Shown here in pieces: positions 9,591-22,859 of a stretch of DNA of 64,000 nucleotides. This DNA is from Symsagittifera roscoffensis. Lineage: Eukaryota; Xenacoelomorpha; Acoela; Convolutidae. The notes under the pieces were generated by a model that was not told where the DNA came from, did no database searches, and saw nothing but the letters and a program-made list of their open reading frames with translations. The number at the start of each line of letters is the position of its first letter. The first letter of the stretch is position 1. The translations under genes and the position numbers were made by a program. The stretch lies in NCBI RefSeq assembly GCF_963678635.1, contig NC_087065.1, forward strand, positions 25,935,254-25,999,253. Direction: 5' to 3'.

Positions 9591-12500
9591 TCTGACTATC
9601 TAAAAACTTCTTTTGCACATTTCTTTATAATTGGCGAATAGCATCAATAAGAATGGGTCGTCAGCAGGAAACGTTCAGGAGCAGCACATAGTTTTTACGG
9701 AGCGAACTTTGTTGATTTGATATTTATTTCACTATCGTAAACCTTCTCCTCTAATGTTTCTTTTTTTGAACTAGTTTTTTGAACAGTTTGTATGAACCAT
9801 TCTTATCAACCATTTCTATGACCTATTTGATAGCAAGCACAAAAACGCACCTGCCCGATTCGATTTTCGTTTTGTTTTGCAATTTTACCCATTCTATCCT
9901 TAGTTAAATCTCCTTAGTACAGACGAATACTTATAATCAAGATTCAGTTAATCAATGTACACAATTCTGAACAGATGGTGTCCTTGTTGAGTGACCAAGT
10001 TGCCTGGAATAATTGCGGCTCCGGACGGATCGGAAGCTAGGCCGTCTTTGCAAAAAAAACCAACTAAGTGCTGAGATGATTTGTCTGAGTTAGTTTTGAT
10101 TGTCTGAAAACGAGGAATAATTGCTGGTTCTTTACACCCATTTCGGCCGACGAAAGTTTGATTCCTGAACAGCTAAAGAATTTTGACATAAGTCCCGCAA
10201 AAAAGTAGTTTTTTTCGGCTAAACTTGTTTGATGGTTATGTGATGATGCATATTTTACCAGTATATTAAACAGAATTAACCGTAAATGGCTTGAATAACT
10301 CGATAATTACCCAAAATCCGAATGAATATGTTACAAAACTCTCAAAAGTCTCTGGTTTTTCGATGATCTAAAATACTTTTGAATCTGACTGAGGAGGGTA
10401 ATTGCTTCGTTGGTATTTGGCTCTGAACCTTAAAGTGTCTGCCAAAAAATTGCACCTTGGATTAGCGGTCAAGATCTGTTCCCTTAAAATCATGAGCGCT
10501 TTGAACTATTTCTCATGCAACGTCTGAGGACGAGGGTTCTCAAAACCACAGATTTGCTATCTTGATCTTGCTTAAAAAAACTTCGGCAAAATGTGTTTTT
10601 ATCCAACTATGACTATCGAAAAACTTTTTTGCATATTTCTTTTTATTTGGCAAAAATCATCAAGCAGAATGGGTCGTGAGCAAGAAACGTTCAGGAGCAG
10701 CACATAGAAGAAATTTCTACAGAGCGAACTTTGTTATTTTAATACTTGTGTCACAATCGTAAGCCTTCTCTTCAGTAGTGCGTTTTATCAACTCGTTTTA
10801 TGAACCGTTTGTATGAATCATTCTTATCAACCGTATTATGGCCTATCTGATGGCAAGCACAATATTTTTTTTTACTATTAAACCGACTCTTCTCTTAATT
10901 AAAACTCTTTTTTGTAATAAACTTGAATACTTATAATCAAGTCTCAATAACTCATTGTACTCTGTTCTGACCAAGTTGCCTGGAATAATTGCGGCTCCGG
11001 ACGGATCGGAAGCTAGGCCAGCTTTGCAAAAAAAACTAACTAAGTGCTGAGATGATTTGTCTGAGTTAGTTTTGATTGTTTGAAAACGAGGAAGAATTGC
11101 TGGTCTTTACACCATTTCGGCCGACGAATGCTCGCTTCCTGAACAACTAAAGATTTTTTGCTTAAGTCTCGCAGAACAGTAGTTTTTGTCTGCTAATTTT
11201 GCTTGATGACTATGTGACGCACATTTTAATAGTAAATTCAACAGTAATAACCGTAAATGGCTTGAAAAAAAAACGATCGCGACCCAAAACCCGCGAACTT
11301 TTTTTTACCGGTTTTACAAACCGTTCCTTTAATTACTTTAATGAACCTTTCTTATGAACCGTTTACATGAAACGCTTTTATAAACCGTTCAAAGGAACAT
11401 TTTTTTATCAACCTTTTTTCGACCTATCTGATGGCAAGCACAAAAATGCAACTGCCTTATTCGACTTTTGTTTTGTTTTGCAATTTCACCCATTCTATCC
11501 TTAATTAAATCTCCTTAGTACAGACGAATACTTATAATCAAGATTCAGTTAAGCATTGTACACTCTTCTGAAGAGATGGGGTCCTTGTTGAATGACCAAG
11601 TTGCCTGGAATAATGGAGGCTACGGACGGATCAGAAGCTAGGCCAATTTTGCAAAAAAAAACAACTAAATGCTAAGTGCTGAGATGGTTTGTCGGAGTGA
11701 GTTTTGATTGTCTAAAAAGGAGGAAGAATTGCGGGTTCTTTTTACCCATTTCGGCGGACGATAGCTTGATTCCTGAACAACTTAAGAGTTTTGACTTAAA
11801 ACTCTCATAAAAGTAGTTTTTTTGGCTAAACTTGTTTGATGGTTATGTGATGCATACTTTACCAGTCTATTAAACAATACTAACCGTAAATGGCTTGAAA
11901 AACTTTATCATGACCCAAAATCCGAATTAAAATATTAAAGAACACTCAGAATTCTCTGGTTTTGATGATCTAAAATAATTTTGAATCTGACTGAGGAGGG
12001 TAATTGCTTCGTTCGTATTTGGCTCTGAACCTTAAAGTGTCTGCCTAGTAATTGCACTTTAGAGTAGCGGTCAAGATCTCTTTTCTTAAAGTGTTGAGCG
12101 CCTTGAGCCATTTCTTATGCGGCGTCTGAGGATGAGGGTTCTCAAAGCCACAGATTTGCTATCGTGATCTTACTTAAGTAAAACTTGAGCAAAGTGTGTT
12201 TTTATGCAACTCTGACTATCCAAAATTTTTTTTGCATATTTCTTTTTATTCGGCAAAATCATCAAGCAGAATGGGTCGTGAGCAGGAAACGTTCAAGAGC
12301 AGCACAGCACATAGAAGATGTTTTTACGGAGCGAACTTTGTTATTTTGATACTCATCTCACAATCGTAAGCCTTCTCTTCAGTAGTGCGTTTTTATGAAC
12401 CCGTTTTTATGAACGTTTGTTTGAACGGTTATAATCAACCGTTTTTATGACCTATCTGATGGCAAACACAAAAATTCAACTGCCCGATTCGACTTTCGTT

Positions 12501-13965
12501 TTTTTTTTTGCAATTTTATCCATTCTACTCTTAATTAAATCTCCTTAGCAAAGTCGAATACTTATAATCAGGACTCAGTTAATCATTGTACACTCTTGTA
12601 AACAGATAGGTTCCTTGTTGAATGACCAAGTTGCCTGGAACAATTGAGGCTACGGACGGATCGGAAGCTAGGCCGTCTTTGCAAAAAAACCAACTAAGGG
12701 CTGAGATGGTTTGTCTGAGTGAGTTTTGATTGTCTAAAAACAAGGAAGAATGGCTGTTTCTTTACAGCGATTTCGGCCAACAAAACCTTGATTCCTGAAC
12801 AACTAAAGGATTTTGACCTAAGCCTCTCATAAAAGTAGTTTTTTTTCGGCTAAACTTGTTTGATGGTCATGTGATGCATAATTTACCAGTATATTAAACA
12901 GTACTAACCGTAAATGTCTTGAAAAACTTGATCATGACCCAAAATCTGGACGAATATATTAAAGAACACTCAGAATTTTCTGGTTTTTTGATGATCTAAA
13001 ATACTTTTTAATCTGACTGAGGAGGGTAATTGCTTCGTTCGTATTTGGCTCTGAACCTTAAAGTGTCTGCCTAGTAATTGCACCTAAGAGTAGCGGTCAA
13101 GATCTCTTTTCTTAAAGTGTTGAGCGCCTTGAACCATTTCTCATGCGGCGTCTGAGGGTGAGGGTTCTCAAAGCCACAGATTTGCTATCTTGATCTTACT
13201 TTAAAAATTTTAGACAAAATGTGTTTTTAACGAACTCTGACTATCAAAAACATTTTTGCATATTTCTTTTTATTTGGCAAAAATCATCAAGCAGAATGGG
13301 TCGTGAGCAGGAAACGTTCAGGAGCAGCATATAGGAGAAGTTTTTACAGAGCTAACTTCGTTATTTTGATACGTATCTCACAATCATAAGCCTTCTCCTC
13401 AGTAGTGCATTTTTATGAAATCGCTTTATGAACTGTTTGCATGAACCGTTCTTATCAACCGTTTTTATGATATATCTGATGGCAAGCACAAAAATGCACC
13501 TGCCTTATTCGACTTTTTTTGCATTTATACCGAATCTATTCCTAATTAAAACTACTTATTGTAATAAATTGGAATACTTATAATCAAGACTCAATTACTC
13601 ATTGTACTCTAATCAATCAAGACTCAATTACTCATTGTACTCTCTTCTGAGCCGATGGGGTCCTTGTTGACTGACCAAAATGCCTCGAATAATTGAGGCT
13701 ATGGAAAGATCGGAAGCTAGACTTGAGTTGGTTTGTCGGAGTGAGTTTTGATTGTCTGAAAACGAGAAAAAACTGCTGGTCTTTACACCCATTTCGGCCG
13801 ACGAAAGCTCGCTTCCTGAACAACTATAGACTTTTTGCTGTAGTAGTTTTTGTCTGCTGAAGTAGTTTGATGATTATGTGATGCACATTTTACCAGTATA
13901 TTAAACAGTACTAACCGTAAATGGCTTGAAAAAAAACGATCGCGACCCAAAACCTGCGAACTTCT
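9590..13965 (+). repeat. Tandem array of about 1-kb units (about 4.5 copies)
   Basis: The phrase TGCCTGGAATAATTGCGGCT and its variants recur at about 10000, 10979, 11606, 12629 and 13680, giving spacings of about 979, 627, 1023 and 1051. A second landmark, AGAATGGGTCGTGAGCA, recurs at about 9651, 10667, 12269 and 13295. The short spacing marks a unit with an internal deletion. Each unit contains a few ATGAACCGTT words. Copies differ by many substitutions, so the array is not recent. No protein is encoded. Confidence 0.9.
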
Positions 13966-15100
13966 TTTCCCGCTTTTATGAACCGTTCTAAGTAACCGTT
14001 TTTATGAACCGTTCTTATGAACCCTTTTGTGAACCGTTCTTGTTAACCGTTTATATGAACACTTCTTATGAATTGTTTGTTTGAATAGTTCAAATGAACT
14101 GTTGGTCTGAAGCGTTCTTGTGAACCGTTCTTATGAACTCTTTTTATGAACCGTTTTTGGTGAACCGTTGTTATGAACAGCTTTTATGAACTATTTTATG
14201 AAACGTTTTTATGAACTGTTTTTATGAACCGTTTTAATGAACCGTTTTTATGAACCGTTCCTATGAATCGATTTGATGTGCCGTTCTTATGAACAACTCT
14301 TATGAACTATTTGTATGAACCGTTCTTATGGACCGTTTTTAAAAACCGGTCTCATGAACTTTTTTATGAACATTTCCTCTGAATCGATTTGATGTGCCGT
14401 TCTTATGAAACGTTTCAATGAGCCGTTCCTATGAACTATTTGAATGAACCTTTCTTATCAACTGCTGTCAAACCGTTTTTATAAACCGTTCTTTTGAACA
14501 TTTTTTTAACTGTCTAATTAATTGTTTTGATGAACCATTCTTATGAACCAATTTTATGAACCGTTCTTGCTAACTGCTCTTATGAACCGTTTTTATTAAC
14601 TGTTCTTATGAACCGTTTTATGAACCGTTTTTTTGAGCCGTGTTTCTAAACCGTTCTAATGAACCGTTTTTTTTCGAACCGTTCTTATGAACCGTTTTTA
14701 GTCCACGGTTTTAAAGAACCGCTCTTATGAACCGTTTTTATGAACTGTTTTTTAAATCATTCATATGAACCGTTTCTATGAACTGTTCTTACGAACGTTT
14801 TTGTGAACCTTTATAATGTACCGTTTTTATGAACCTTTCTTATGAACCGTTTTCGATGAACCGTTATTATGAACCGCCCTAATGAATTGTTTTTGTGAAC
14901 CGTTCTTATGAATCGTTTTTTTGAACCGTTCCTAGAAACCTTTTTTTGTACCTTTCTTATGAGCCGATTAAAAGAACCGATTTTTTGAACCGTTTGTATA
15001 AAGCCATCTTATCAACCGACCTTATGAACCGTTTTTATAAACTGTTCTAAGGAACGTTTTCTATGAACCATTCTTATGAACCGTTTTTATAAACCGTTCC

Positions 15101-16266
15101 TACAATTTTTTTTCATGAACCGTTCTTATGAATAGTTTTGACGAACCGTTCCTATGAACCGATTTAATGAACCGATTTTAAGAACCGTTTGTATGAACCA
15201 ATTTTATCAAGTGTTCTCATGAACCGTTTTTATAAACCGATCTCATGAACTTTCTTATGAACCGTTCTTATAAATTGATTTGATGTACCGTTCTAATGAA
15301 ACGTTTCAATGAGCCCTTTCTATGAACCATTTGAATGAACCGTTCTTATCTACCGTTGTTATGAACCGTTTTTATAAACCGTTCTTCTGAACATTTCTTA
15401 ACCATTCTAATTAATCGTTTTGATCAACCGTTCTTATGAACCAGTTTTATGAACCGTTCTTATGAACGGCTCTTATGAACCGTTTCTATTAACTGTTCTT
15501 ATGAATCGTTTTTTTTCCACGGTTTTTAAGAACCGCTCTTATGAACCGTTTTTTTTTAATCATTCCTATGAACCGTTTCTATGAACCGATCTTACGACCA
15601 TTTTAATGAACCTCTATAATAGATCTTTTCTATGAATCGTTCATATGAACCGTTTTCGATGAACCGTTTTTATGAACCGTTCCTACAATTTTTTTTCATG
15701 AACCGTTCTTATGAATAGTTTTGACGAACCGTTCCTATGAACCGATTTAATGAACCGATTTTAAGAACCGTTTGTTTGAACCGATCTTATCAAGTGTTCT
15801 CATGAACCGTTTTTATAAACCGATCTCATGAACTTTCTTATGAACCGTTCTTATAAATTGATTTGATGTACCGTTCTAATGAAACGTTTCAATGAGCCCT
15901 TTCTATGAACCATTTGAATGAACCGTTCTTATCTACCGTTGTTATGAACCGTTTTTATAAACCGTTCTTCTGAACATTTCTTAACCATTCTAATTAATCG
16001 TTTTGATCAACCGTTCTTATGAACCAGTTTTATGAACCGTTCTTATGAACGGCTCTTATGAACCGTTTCTATTAACTGTTCTTATGAATCGTTTTTTTTC
16101 CACGGTTTTTAAGAACCGCTCTTATGAACCATTTTTTTTGAATCATTCCTATGAACCGTTTCTATGAACCGATCTTACGACCATTTTAATGAACCTCTAT
16201 AATAGATCTTTTCTATGAATCGTTCATATGAACCGTTTTCGATGAACCGTTTTTATGAACCGCTCT
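15101..16266 (+). repeat. 583-bp higher-order tandem duplication
   Basis: TACAATTTTTTTTCATGAAC starts at 15101 and again at 15684, and TGATCAACCG at 15421 and 16004, both exactly 583 bp apart. The two blocks share the same odd monomers in the same order, such as CCACGGTTTTTAAGAACCGC, which shows recent block duplication. Confidence 0.85.
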
Positions 16267-16545
16267 TATGAACTGTTTCTTCGAACCGTTTTTATAAACC
16301 GTTCCTACAAACCTTTTTTTATGAACCGTTCCTATGACTTGTTTTGATAAAACGTTCCTATGAACCGATTTAATAAACCGATTTTATGATCCCTATATAT
16401 GAACCGTTCTTATGAACCGTTCTTATGAACCGATTTTATAAACTGTTCTTATGAACTTTTTTTATGAACCGTCTCATGAACCGTTTTTATAAACCGTTCC
16501 TACAAACCTCTTTTATGAACCGATTCAATGAATTTTTTTAATGAA

Positions 16546-17909
16546 CTGTTCTTAAGAACAGTTTTCAAGAACCTTTCTTATGAACCGTTTTCGATGAACC
16601 GTCCCTACAAACCTTTTTTTATGATCCGTTCCTATGAATCGCTTTGATGAACCGTTCCTATGAACCGATTTAATGAATCAATTTTATGAACCGCTTGTAT
16701 GAACTGATCTTATCAACCGTTCTTTTGTATCGTTTTTATAAACTGTTCTTATGAACTGTTTTATGAACCGTCTCATGAACCGTTTTATAAACCGTTCCTA
16801 CAAACTTCTTTTATGAACCGATTCAATGAACCGATTTTATGAACCGATTTTATAAACTGTTCTTATGAACTTTTTTTATGAACCGTCTCATGAACCGTTT
16901 TTATAAACCGTTCCTACAAACCTCTTTTATGAACCGATTCAATGAATTTTTTTAATGAACTGTTCTTAAGAACAGTTTTCAAGAACCTTTCTTATGAACC
17001 GTTTTCGATGAACCGTCCCTACAAACCTTTTTTTTTGATCCGTTCCTATGAATCGCTTTGATGAACCGTTCCTATGAACCGATTTAATGAATCAATTTTA
17101 TGAACCGCTTGTATGAACTGATCTTATCAACCGTTCTTTTGTATCGTTTTTATAAACTGTTCTTATGAACTGTTTTATGAACCGTCTCATGAACCGTTTT
17201 TATAAATCGTTCCTACAAACCTCTTTTATGAACCAATTCAATGAATTTTTTTAATGAACTGTTCTTAAGAACAGTTTTCAAGAACCTTTCTTATGAACCG
17301 TTTTCGATGAATCGTCCCTACAAACCTTTTTTTATGATCCGTTCCTATGAATCGCTTCGATGAACCGTTCCTATGAACCGATTTAATGAATCAATTTTAT
17401 GAACCGCTTGTATGAACTGATCTTATCAACCGTTCTTTTGTATCGTTTTTATAAACTGTTCTTATGAACTGTTTTATGAACCGTCTCATGAACCGTTTTA
17501 TAAACCGTTCCTACAAACTTCTTTTATGAACCGATTCAATGAACCGATTTTATGAACCGTTTGTATAAACCGATCTTGTCAACCGTTCTTATGAACCGTT
17601 TTTATAAACTGTTCTTATGAACTTTTTTATGAACTGTTCTTAAGAACAGTTTTCATGAACCTTTCTTATGAACCGTTTTTATAAACCGTTCCTACAAACC
17701 TTTTTTTATGAACCGTTCCTATGAATCTTTTTGATGAACCGTTCCTATGAACCCATTTAATGAAACGATTTTATGAACCGCTTGTAAGAACCGATCTTAT
17801 TAACCGTTTTTATGAATCGTTTTGATGAACCGATCTTGTCAACTGTTCTTATGAACATTTTTTATAAACTGTTCTTATGAACTTTTTTATGAACTGTTCT
17901 TAAGAACAG
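16546..17909 (+). repeat. Higher-order units carrying a 16-bp perfect palindrome
   Basis: CTGTTCTTAAGAACAG, its own reverse complement, occurs at 16546-16561, 16960-16975, 17259-17274, 17634-17649 and 17894-17909. The first three are embedded in long near-identical blocks offset by 414 and 299 bp, and the difference reflects an extra block of about 115 bp in the first. The last two are in more diverged units. Confidence 0.85.
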
Positions 17910-18519
17910 TTTAAATGAGCCTTTCTTATGAACCGTTTTCGATGAACCGTTTTTTTGAACACTTTTCGATGAACCGTTCTTTTGAACCGTTTTTGATGAA
18001 CCGTTATTATGAACCGCTCTTATGAACTGTTTTTATGAACCGTTCTTTTGAACCGTTTTTATAAACCGTTCATAAAAACCTTTTTTATGAACCGTTCTCA
18101 TGAATCGTTTTGATGAACCGTTCCTATGAACCGATTCAATGAACCGATTTTACGAACCGTTTGTATGAACCGATCTTGTCAACCGTTTTTATGAACTGTT
18201 TTTATAAACTGTTCTTATGAACTTTTTTATGAACTGTTTAATGAACCTTTCCTATGAACCGTTTAATGAATCTTTCTTATGAACCATTTTTTTGAACCGT
18301 TTTTTTGAACCGTTCCTTTAAACCGCTCTTATGAACCCTTTTTCGAATTGTTCTCGAAAACTGTTTTTATGAACCGTTTCTATGAATCGTTCTTAAGAAC
18401 CGTTTTTCTGAACCGTTCCAATGAACTAATTTATGAACCATTCTTATGAATAGTTTTTGACGAACCGTTCTGATGAACACGTTTCATGAACTCTCCTTAT
18501 GAATATTTTTTATGAATTG

Positions 18520-21040
18520 GCAAAAATATATTGTTTGTCGTGATCAATGGGTCAGTTCAATTGAACATAGATAAAAATTTCCACGACGTTTTTTGCAAAA
18601 TTGGAAATAAATCAATCAAACTTGTTTTTCCTGTTTAATTAACAGCAGAATTACGGCGATACATAACTCATTCAATGAAATGATAACTCAATTCATAACA
18701 ATTGCAAATCATCTTAAATATATATGTTCAAATTCGGGCGAGGAGTTTTTGGCAATAATTTGATGTTCTTCGCGATTTAAACATAAGAAAACCTCTGTGA
18801 CTGTCTACTGTACCTGCTCGGGCAGAAATTGACGGTCATTCAATAATTAGGACACACCTAATTTGCTTATTAATGCCTGTTTATATGAGAATTTATTTCT
18901 ATCTGAACTGAAAAAAAATGACACACTATTATTCAAGAAGATGAATATAAAATTTTTACCATTTTTAACATTATGTGCTTTTTTGTTCAAATTGCAGAAC
19001 ACGTAGACAAAAGTCAAGTTTTGATTCTTTTTCTGTTTGGTTTTTGCAAAGGTAATTTGATCAGCATTTTTTTTCACAATATGAAAGTTTATTATAAGCT
19101 TTTTTTACTCATATTAATGAGCATAAATAACAAAGTTTTTGCCATACTTTCCTTCACAAAGATTTTTTGAAAATTGCAAAACATTTTATCGGTTTTTTAA
19201 AATTCTATTATAGGCTTTTTCTTCATGCAATAAAATTCCATGATAAGCCTTTTTCCTTTTATGAAAATACAAAAAAATTTTGTTTTGTAATTTTCTACTT
19301 TATCCGAATTACACTAACTAAGGATTTTCTGTAAAACGCGAACTCAAAGTGTAACTGACAGTTACCACGCAGCCAAACTGCATTTGGTGATATGGGTCAT
19401 GTAAGTAAATATTAACATTTTCACACCAAATTATGTTTTTGTTAAACGCCTAGTTTTTGTTAAACTTATGTTTGTTTTAGCGTATGAAAACAAAAAGAAT
19501 AATTGTGAATATGAAAAATCACTGGCTGGTGATTTTTGGAATTTTTTGGGTGAAAGACTCAAGATGAATTCTGTTATAGACAGAAAAAGTGAAATTTTGC
19601 ATGCAATTTGTTTTTCAAAAAATGTTTATTTGAGAAGCAAGTTTGCAACCAGAAAAGATTTTAAAAATTTTGACCCAAATTTTTTTTCCCCAACGGAACA
19701 AGGTATATCATGCAAAAAAAACTGCACGAAACTGCATGACTCCATAAATGAAACTGTATGATAGACATTTTGTAAATGTACGTCAACCCAGGTGTACAGA
19801 AAAAAAATGATGAAGGTTATTCGCACTAGGTTATACATCCCAACTTTTTCATACTGATTTGTTTACCCTGAATTTTCATTTGTTTAATTAAATTAACCAA
19901 TTAACTTCCATTTATTATTTTGCAAAAGAAAACGAATAGGACAGTTTTTGAAGACTTGTAATTCATTGACCTGCAAAAAACTTGCAAAGAAACAAGAAAA
20001 TACAGTCTTCAAAAAAATTGAAACCAAAATTTTATAATTTGCGTACTAAAGATAAAATTGATTGATATCTGTAGATCATTTTCTTTTGTTTGTAAATTTA
20101 ACAGAATTTTTGCTAATAAAAACAAACAATTAAAAAAAAATTTTAAAAAAATTTCTAATTGACTAAATTTTTAAAAACAAATGAAAACTACTGTAATTAA
20201 GAGGTTAAACATTTGATTGAAAAATTTGATGAAAAAGTGCAAAAAGAGAGTCAGAGAGTCAAGTTTCCCCCAAAGAAAGTTTTTTGAAAACCTTTCATTT
20301 TTCTGATTCAAAAAACTACCGAGTTTTTGCCCGCTGGTTATAATTATACAGACATGAAAAAGGTTAGCTTTGTATCAAATCAATTGCTTGGTTAAATGAT
20401 GCATAGATGTTGTGATATGGTTTTTAAAATGGGTGTTGCCATTTGGCGTGACCAAAAAGGATTTGGGGGAATGTACGCGGGCCGCAAAATAGCTTGATTT
20501 GATGCTGTGTTCAAATGTAGTCCTTCTAGTAATTCTCCTGTAAGTTACCAGCAATTATGCTGGTGTAGCTAACTGAACATTAGGAAAATAAAAACACTTT
20601 TTTTCTACTTTTTTTTGTTTTCCACGTAAAATCAGGTACCAAAAATCATCATCGGAATGAACTTTTTTTCCAAGTGTCAAGAAAAACCGGTTTTAATTTT
20701 TCAATGTTTCGTCTCAACTCAAGCAAATAAAGAGAGCGAGAAGGCTTATACTGCTCAGTTTGTTTGTTTTCATGGGTGAAATTAGTTATCGAAAATTATT
20801 ATACTTATTATAGAAATTAAAGAATCTTATTTTTTTTTGCATGTGAAAAACTCTTGTCAAATGTTCTTAGTTTTTTTTACTATCGATCGAAATTTCGTCG
20901 AAGCATTATGTTCTACTTGCACAGAAATTGGATAAGTCTGTTTTGTTATTCGGAACTGACTTTTAGTTTTAAAAGCAACATCTGAAAAAAAATCAAGAAC
21001 AGAAGAAATTTTCTCCCCTGATTTTATGGTTTGACGGGAT
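18520..21040. other. No gene seen
   Basis: Very AT-rich. Short ORFs at 18973-19170 and 19468-19761 (plus) and 18847-19077 (minus) are low complexity and lack recognisable domains. No RNA gene is evident. Confidence 0.5.
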
Positions 21041-21043
21041 GAT

Positions 21044-21238
21044 CTAATGTTTCGACTTTGAGTTCGGCTTTGTGATAGACACTATGTTTTGACCTTGCTT
21101 CCCATATTTGCGCAAACCATGTTGCGACTTGGTGCAATCCATTTTCAGCCACCGGCCATCGACTTTTTGGTCACGGAAACTACAATCACGCGACCCGTTT
21201 TGGTCACAACATAGGCGGCGGAGGTTCAATTTGTACAA
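21044..21238 (-). other. Short GC-richer ORF, uncertain exon
   Basis: A 64-codon ORF whose base composition is clearly less AT-rich than its flanks. It is rich in Cys, Lys, Arg and Gln (RRLCCDQNGSRDCSFRDQKV). No family is recognised and no confident splice pair was found. It may be an exon, or a captured fragment from elsewhere. Confidence 0.25.
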
Positions 21239-21563
21239 AGGTTCAATTCTTGAACCTCTTTGGACATGAAAGCTTTATTTTGTTGGCTTTGTTCAAAATT
21301 CTTTTCATTAATATGAATATTATTACTATTGTTACTTCGGCACTTCTACAGTTTCCCTTCCCATTGTTGATTTTAACATAAAATTGTTTAAAAATTTGCT
21401 CATACGGCAATTTGCCTGTAAAATTTGATGCAGTTTAGAATATCAGATATTATTTAAACAGCATTCAACAAATTTAAGATTCAAGTTGATGACCATGGGA
21501 AGCTGAAAAAAAAACCGGCCGTTGTTGTTTTTTTTGTAAACTTTAAAGATATTAATGAAAACA

Positions 21564-22859
21564 TTAAAGGAAACTAAAAATTGAAAAGTAAAAAGACATT
21601 AAAATATAAAGCACGAAGTAGCATTCAGCAATGAGAGTTTGAGCTTCTGCGTGGTAAATTTGTTCCTTCTCTGGCTTTGGAGTTTGTTTTTCACTTGCCT
21701 CAAATGTACTAATTGATGACGTGCTTGATGTACTTTTGCTTAAGTAGTCCTTGACATCCTGCGGAAGATCCTTACACACAGGGATTATGAGATTCAAATT
21801 GGAGGTGTCAATATCGTAGCCTTTGAGAGATTTCGGAAGCGGTTCGGGCTTCTCCCAGTAACACTTTTTCATTTCTGAAGGATCTGGGTTAATTAGGAAG
21901 GCGCAAATTAAAGCAGTGTCGTTGTATATTCGGTGCAATCCATATTGGTGCATCAAGCATAGTTGACAAACCAACGATGAGTAAATAAGAACGCAATTGC
22001 CTTGTAGAAAATGTTCCCGCCATGAGAAAACAATTTTTTTTCCACCGTATTCAACAAGGTCCATTTTCAGTTTTTTGCCGCTCACGAGGGAGCCATATTC
22101 AATCCGGTTTACATGAGGTCCTATATATAGCGTTTTGGATTCCTGGACAAAGAAGAAAGTTTTTTTGGAAAGATATTGAGGTCCGTGATCTATAAGAATG
22201 TCAACTCGACGCCCTTTGTGTATCTGTTGGAAGAAAATTGGGTATACTTTTTTATTTGACCAGTAAAACTGTTGGGAATTGTCGAGCCCGTTGTTGCTAG
22301 ACAACAAAATGTTCGTCTTTTCGTTAACCGCATTTCTAAAAGTGAAAGCAAAGTTACTGTGCTTTATTTGAAAGGGGTTGCTGAATAAAACTACAGTTGG
22401 TTCGATATCTAACACTAATATTCGGGACATGCTTTGTACAATAATGTCGTTGTTCTTCATAGCGTAACCTCCATTCCTACTTCCCAAGGGGCCTATTAAA
22501 AAAAAACGGGTACATTGCTCCGTCGACGTTGACTTCCCAATTAATTGCAGGCTTTCCTGTGACAAATTTGGCAAGTAAAATAGCTCAAGAAAAGAAATCG
22601 AATAGTTCTTCTTTTCAAACGCATAAAACAGAGGAGAAAGATCCGAGGCATCTATATATTTCATCGTCAATTCGAATGACTGCAGTCCAGGATCGACATA
22701 AATTTCGAAGTCCACGTCAAACGCAGTGGCATGGAAGCAGGGAAATTTTTTCGAGCTTCTGTAAAATGCGAAGCATCTATATGGAGAAATATTCAGGGGA
22801 ATCAAATTAGTTTTGGAAGCTGCAAATGAAATTAGGTGCGAAATCGGCAAAAATGCCAT
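21564..22859 (-). CDS. Orphan protein, 431 aa, with hydrophobic C-terminus
   Basis: This is the longest open frame in the window and is not recognised. The first ATG in frame is at 22859; the frame stays open further upstream but only from a non-ATG codon. It begins MAFLPISHLISFAASKT, weakly signal-like, has about a dozen Cys scattered through the chain, and a Ser/Thr-rich region near the end (STSSTSSISTFEASEKQ). It finishes with a strongly hydrophobic stretch (CYFVLYILMSFYFSIFSFL). That end could be a tail anchor or a GPI-attachment signal. An AG after a pyrimidine run (TTTTCTAAAG) precedes the ATG by 11 bases, so it may be the last exon of a spliced gene. A possible poly(A) signal, AATAAA on the minus strand, lies near 21273. 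A lineage-specific secreted or surface protein is a guess. Confidence 0.55.
   Translation of the reverse strand: MAFLPISHLISFAASKTNLIPLNISPYRCFAFYRSSKKFPCFHATAFDVDFEIYVDPGLQSFELTMKYIDASDLSPLFYAFEKKNYSISFLELFYLPNLSQESLQLIGKSTSTEQCTRFFLIGPLGSRNGGYAMKNNDIIVQSMSRILVLDIEPTVVLFSNPFQIKHSNFAFTFRNAVNEKTNILLSSNNGLDNSQQFYWSNKKVYPIFFQQIHKGRRVDILIDHGPQYLSKKTFFFVQESKTLYIGPHVNRIEYGSLVSGKKLKMDLVEYGGKKIVFSWREHFLQGNCVLIYSSLVCQLCLMHQYGLHRIYNDTALICAFLINPDPSEMKKCYWEKPEPLPKSLKGYDIDTSNLNLIIPVCKDLPQDVKDYLSKSTSSTSSISTFEASEKQTPKPEKEQIYHAEAQTLIAECYFVLYILMSFYFSIFSFL

Larger units (their letters stand above)
13970..18512 (+). repeat. Minisatellite array of 13-14-bp ATGAACCGTT monomers
   Basis: About 4.5 kb of near-continuous TATGAACCGTTCT and TATGAACCGTTTTT monomers with variants such as GAACCGATTT and GAACTGTTCT. 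It begins where the last 1-kb unit ends and stops at about 18512. Higher-order repeats are visible inside. Stops on both strands exclude a repeat protein. It could be a heterochromatic or centromere-like satellite, or simply an expanded minisatellite. Confidence 0.95.

Noticed and set aside
13970-18512. CRISPR-like array
   Set aside because: The sequence is continuous degenerate monomers with no unique spacers, in an animal genome.
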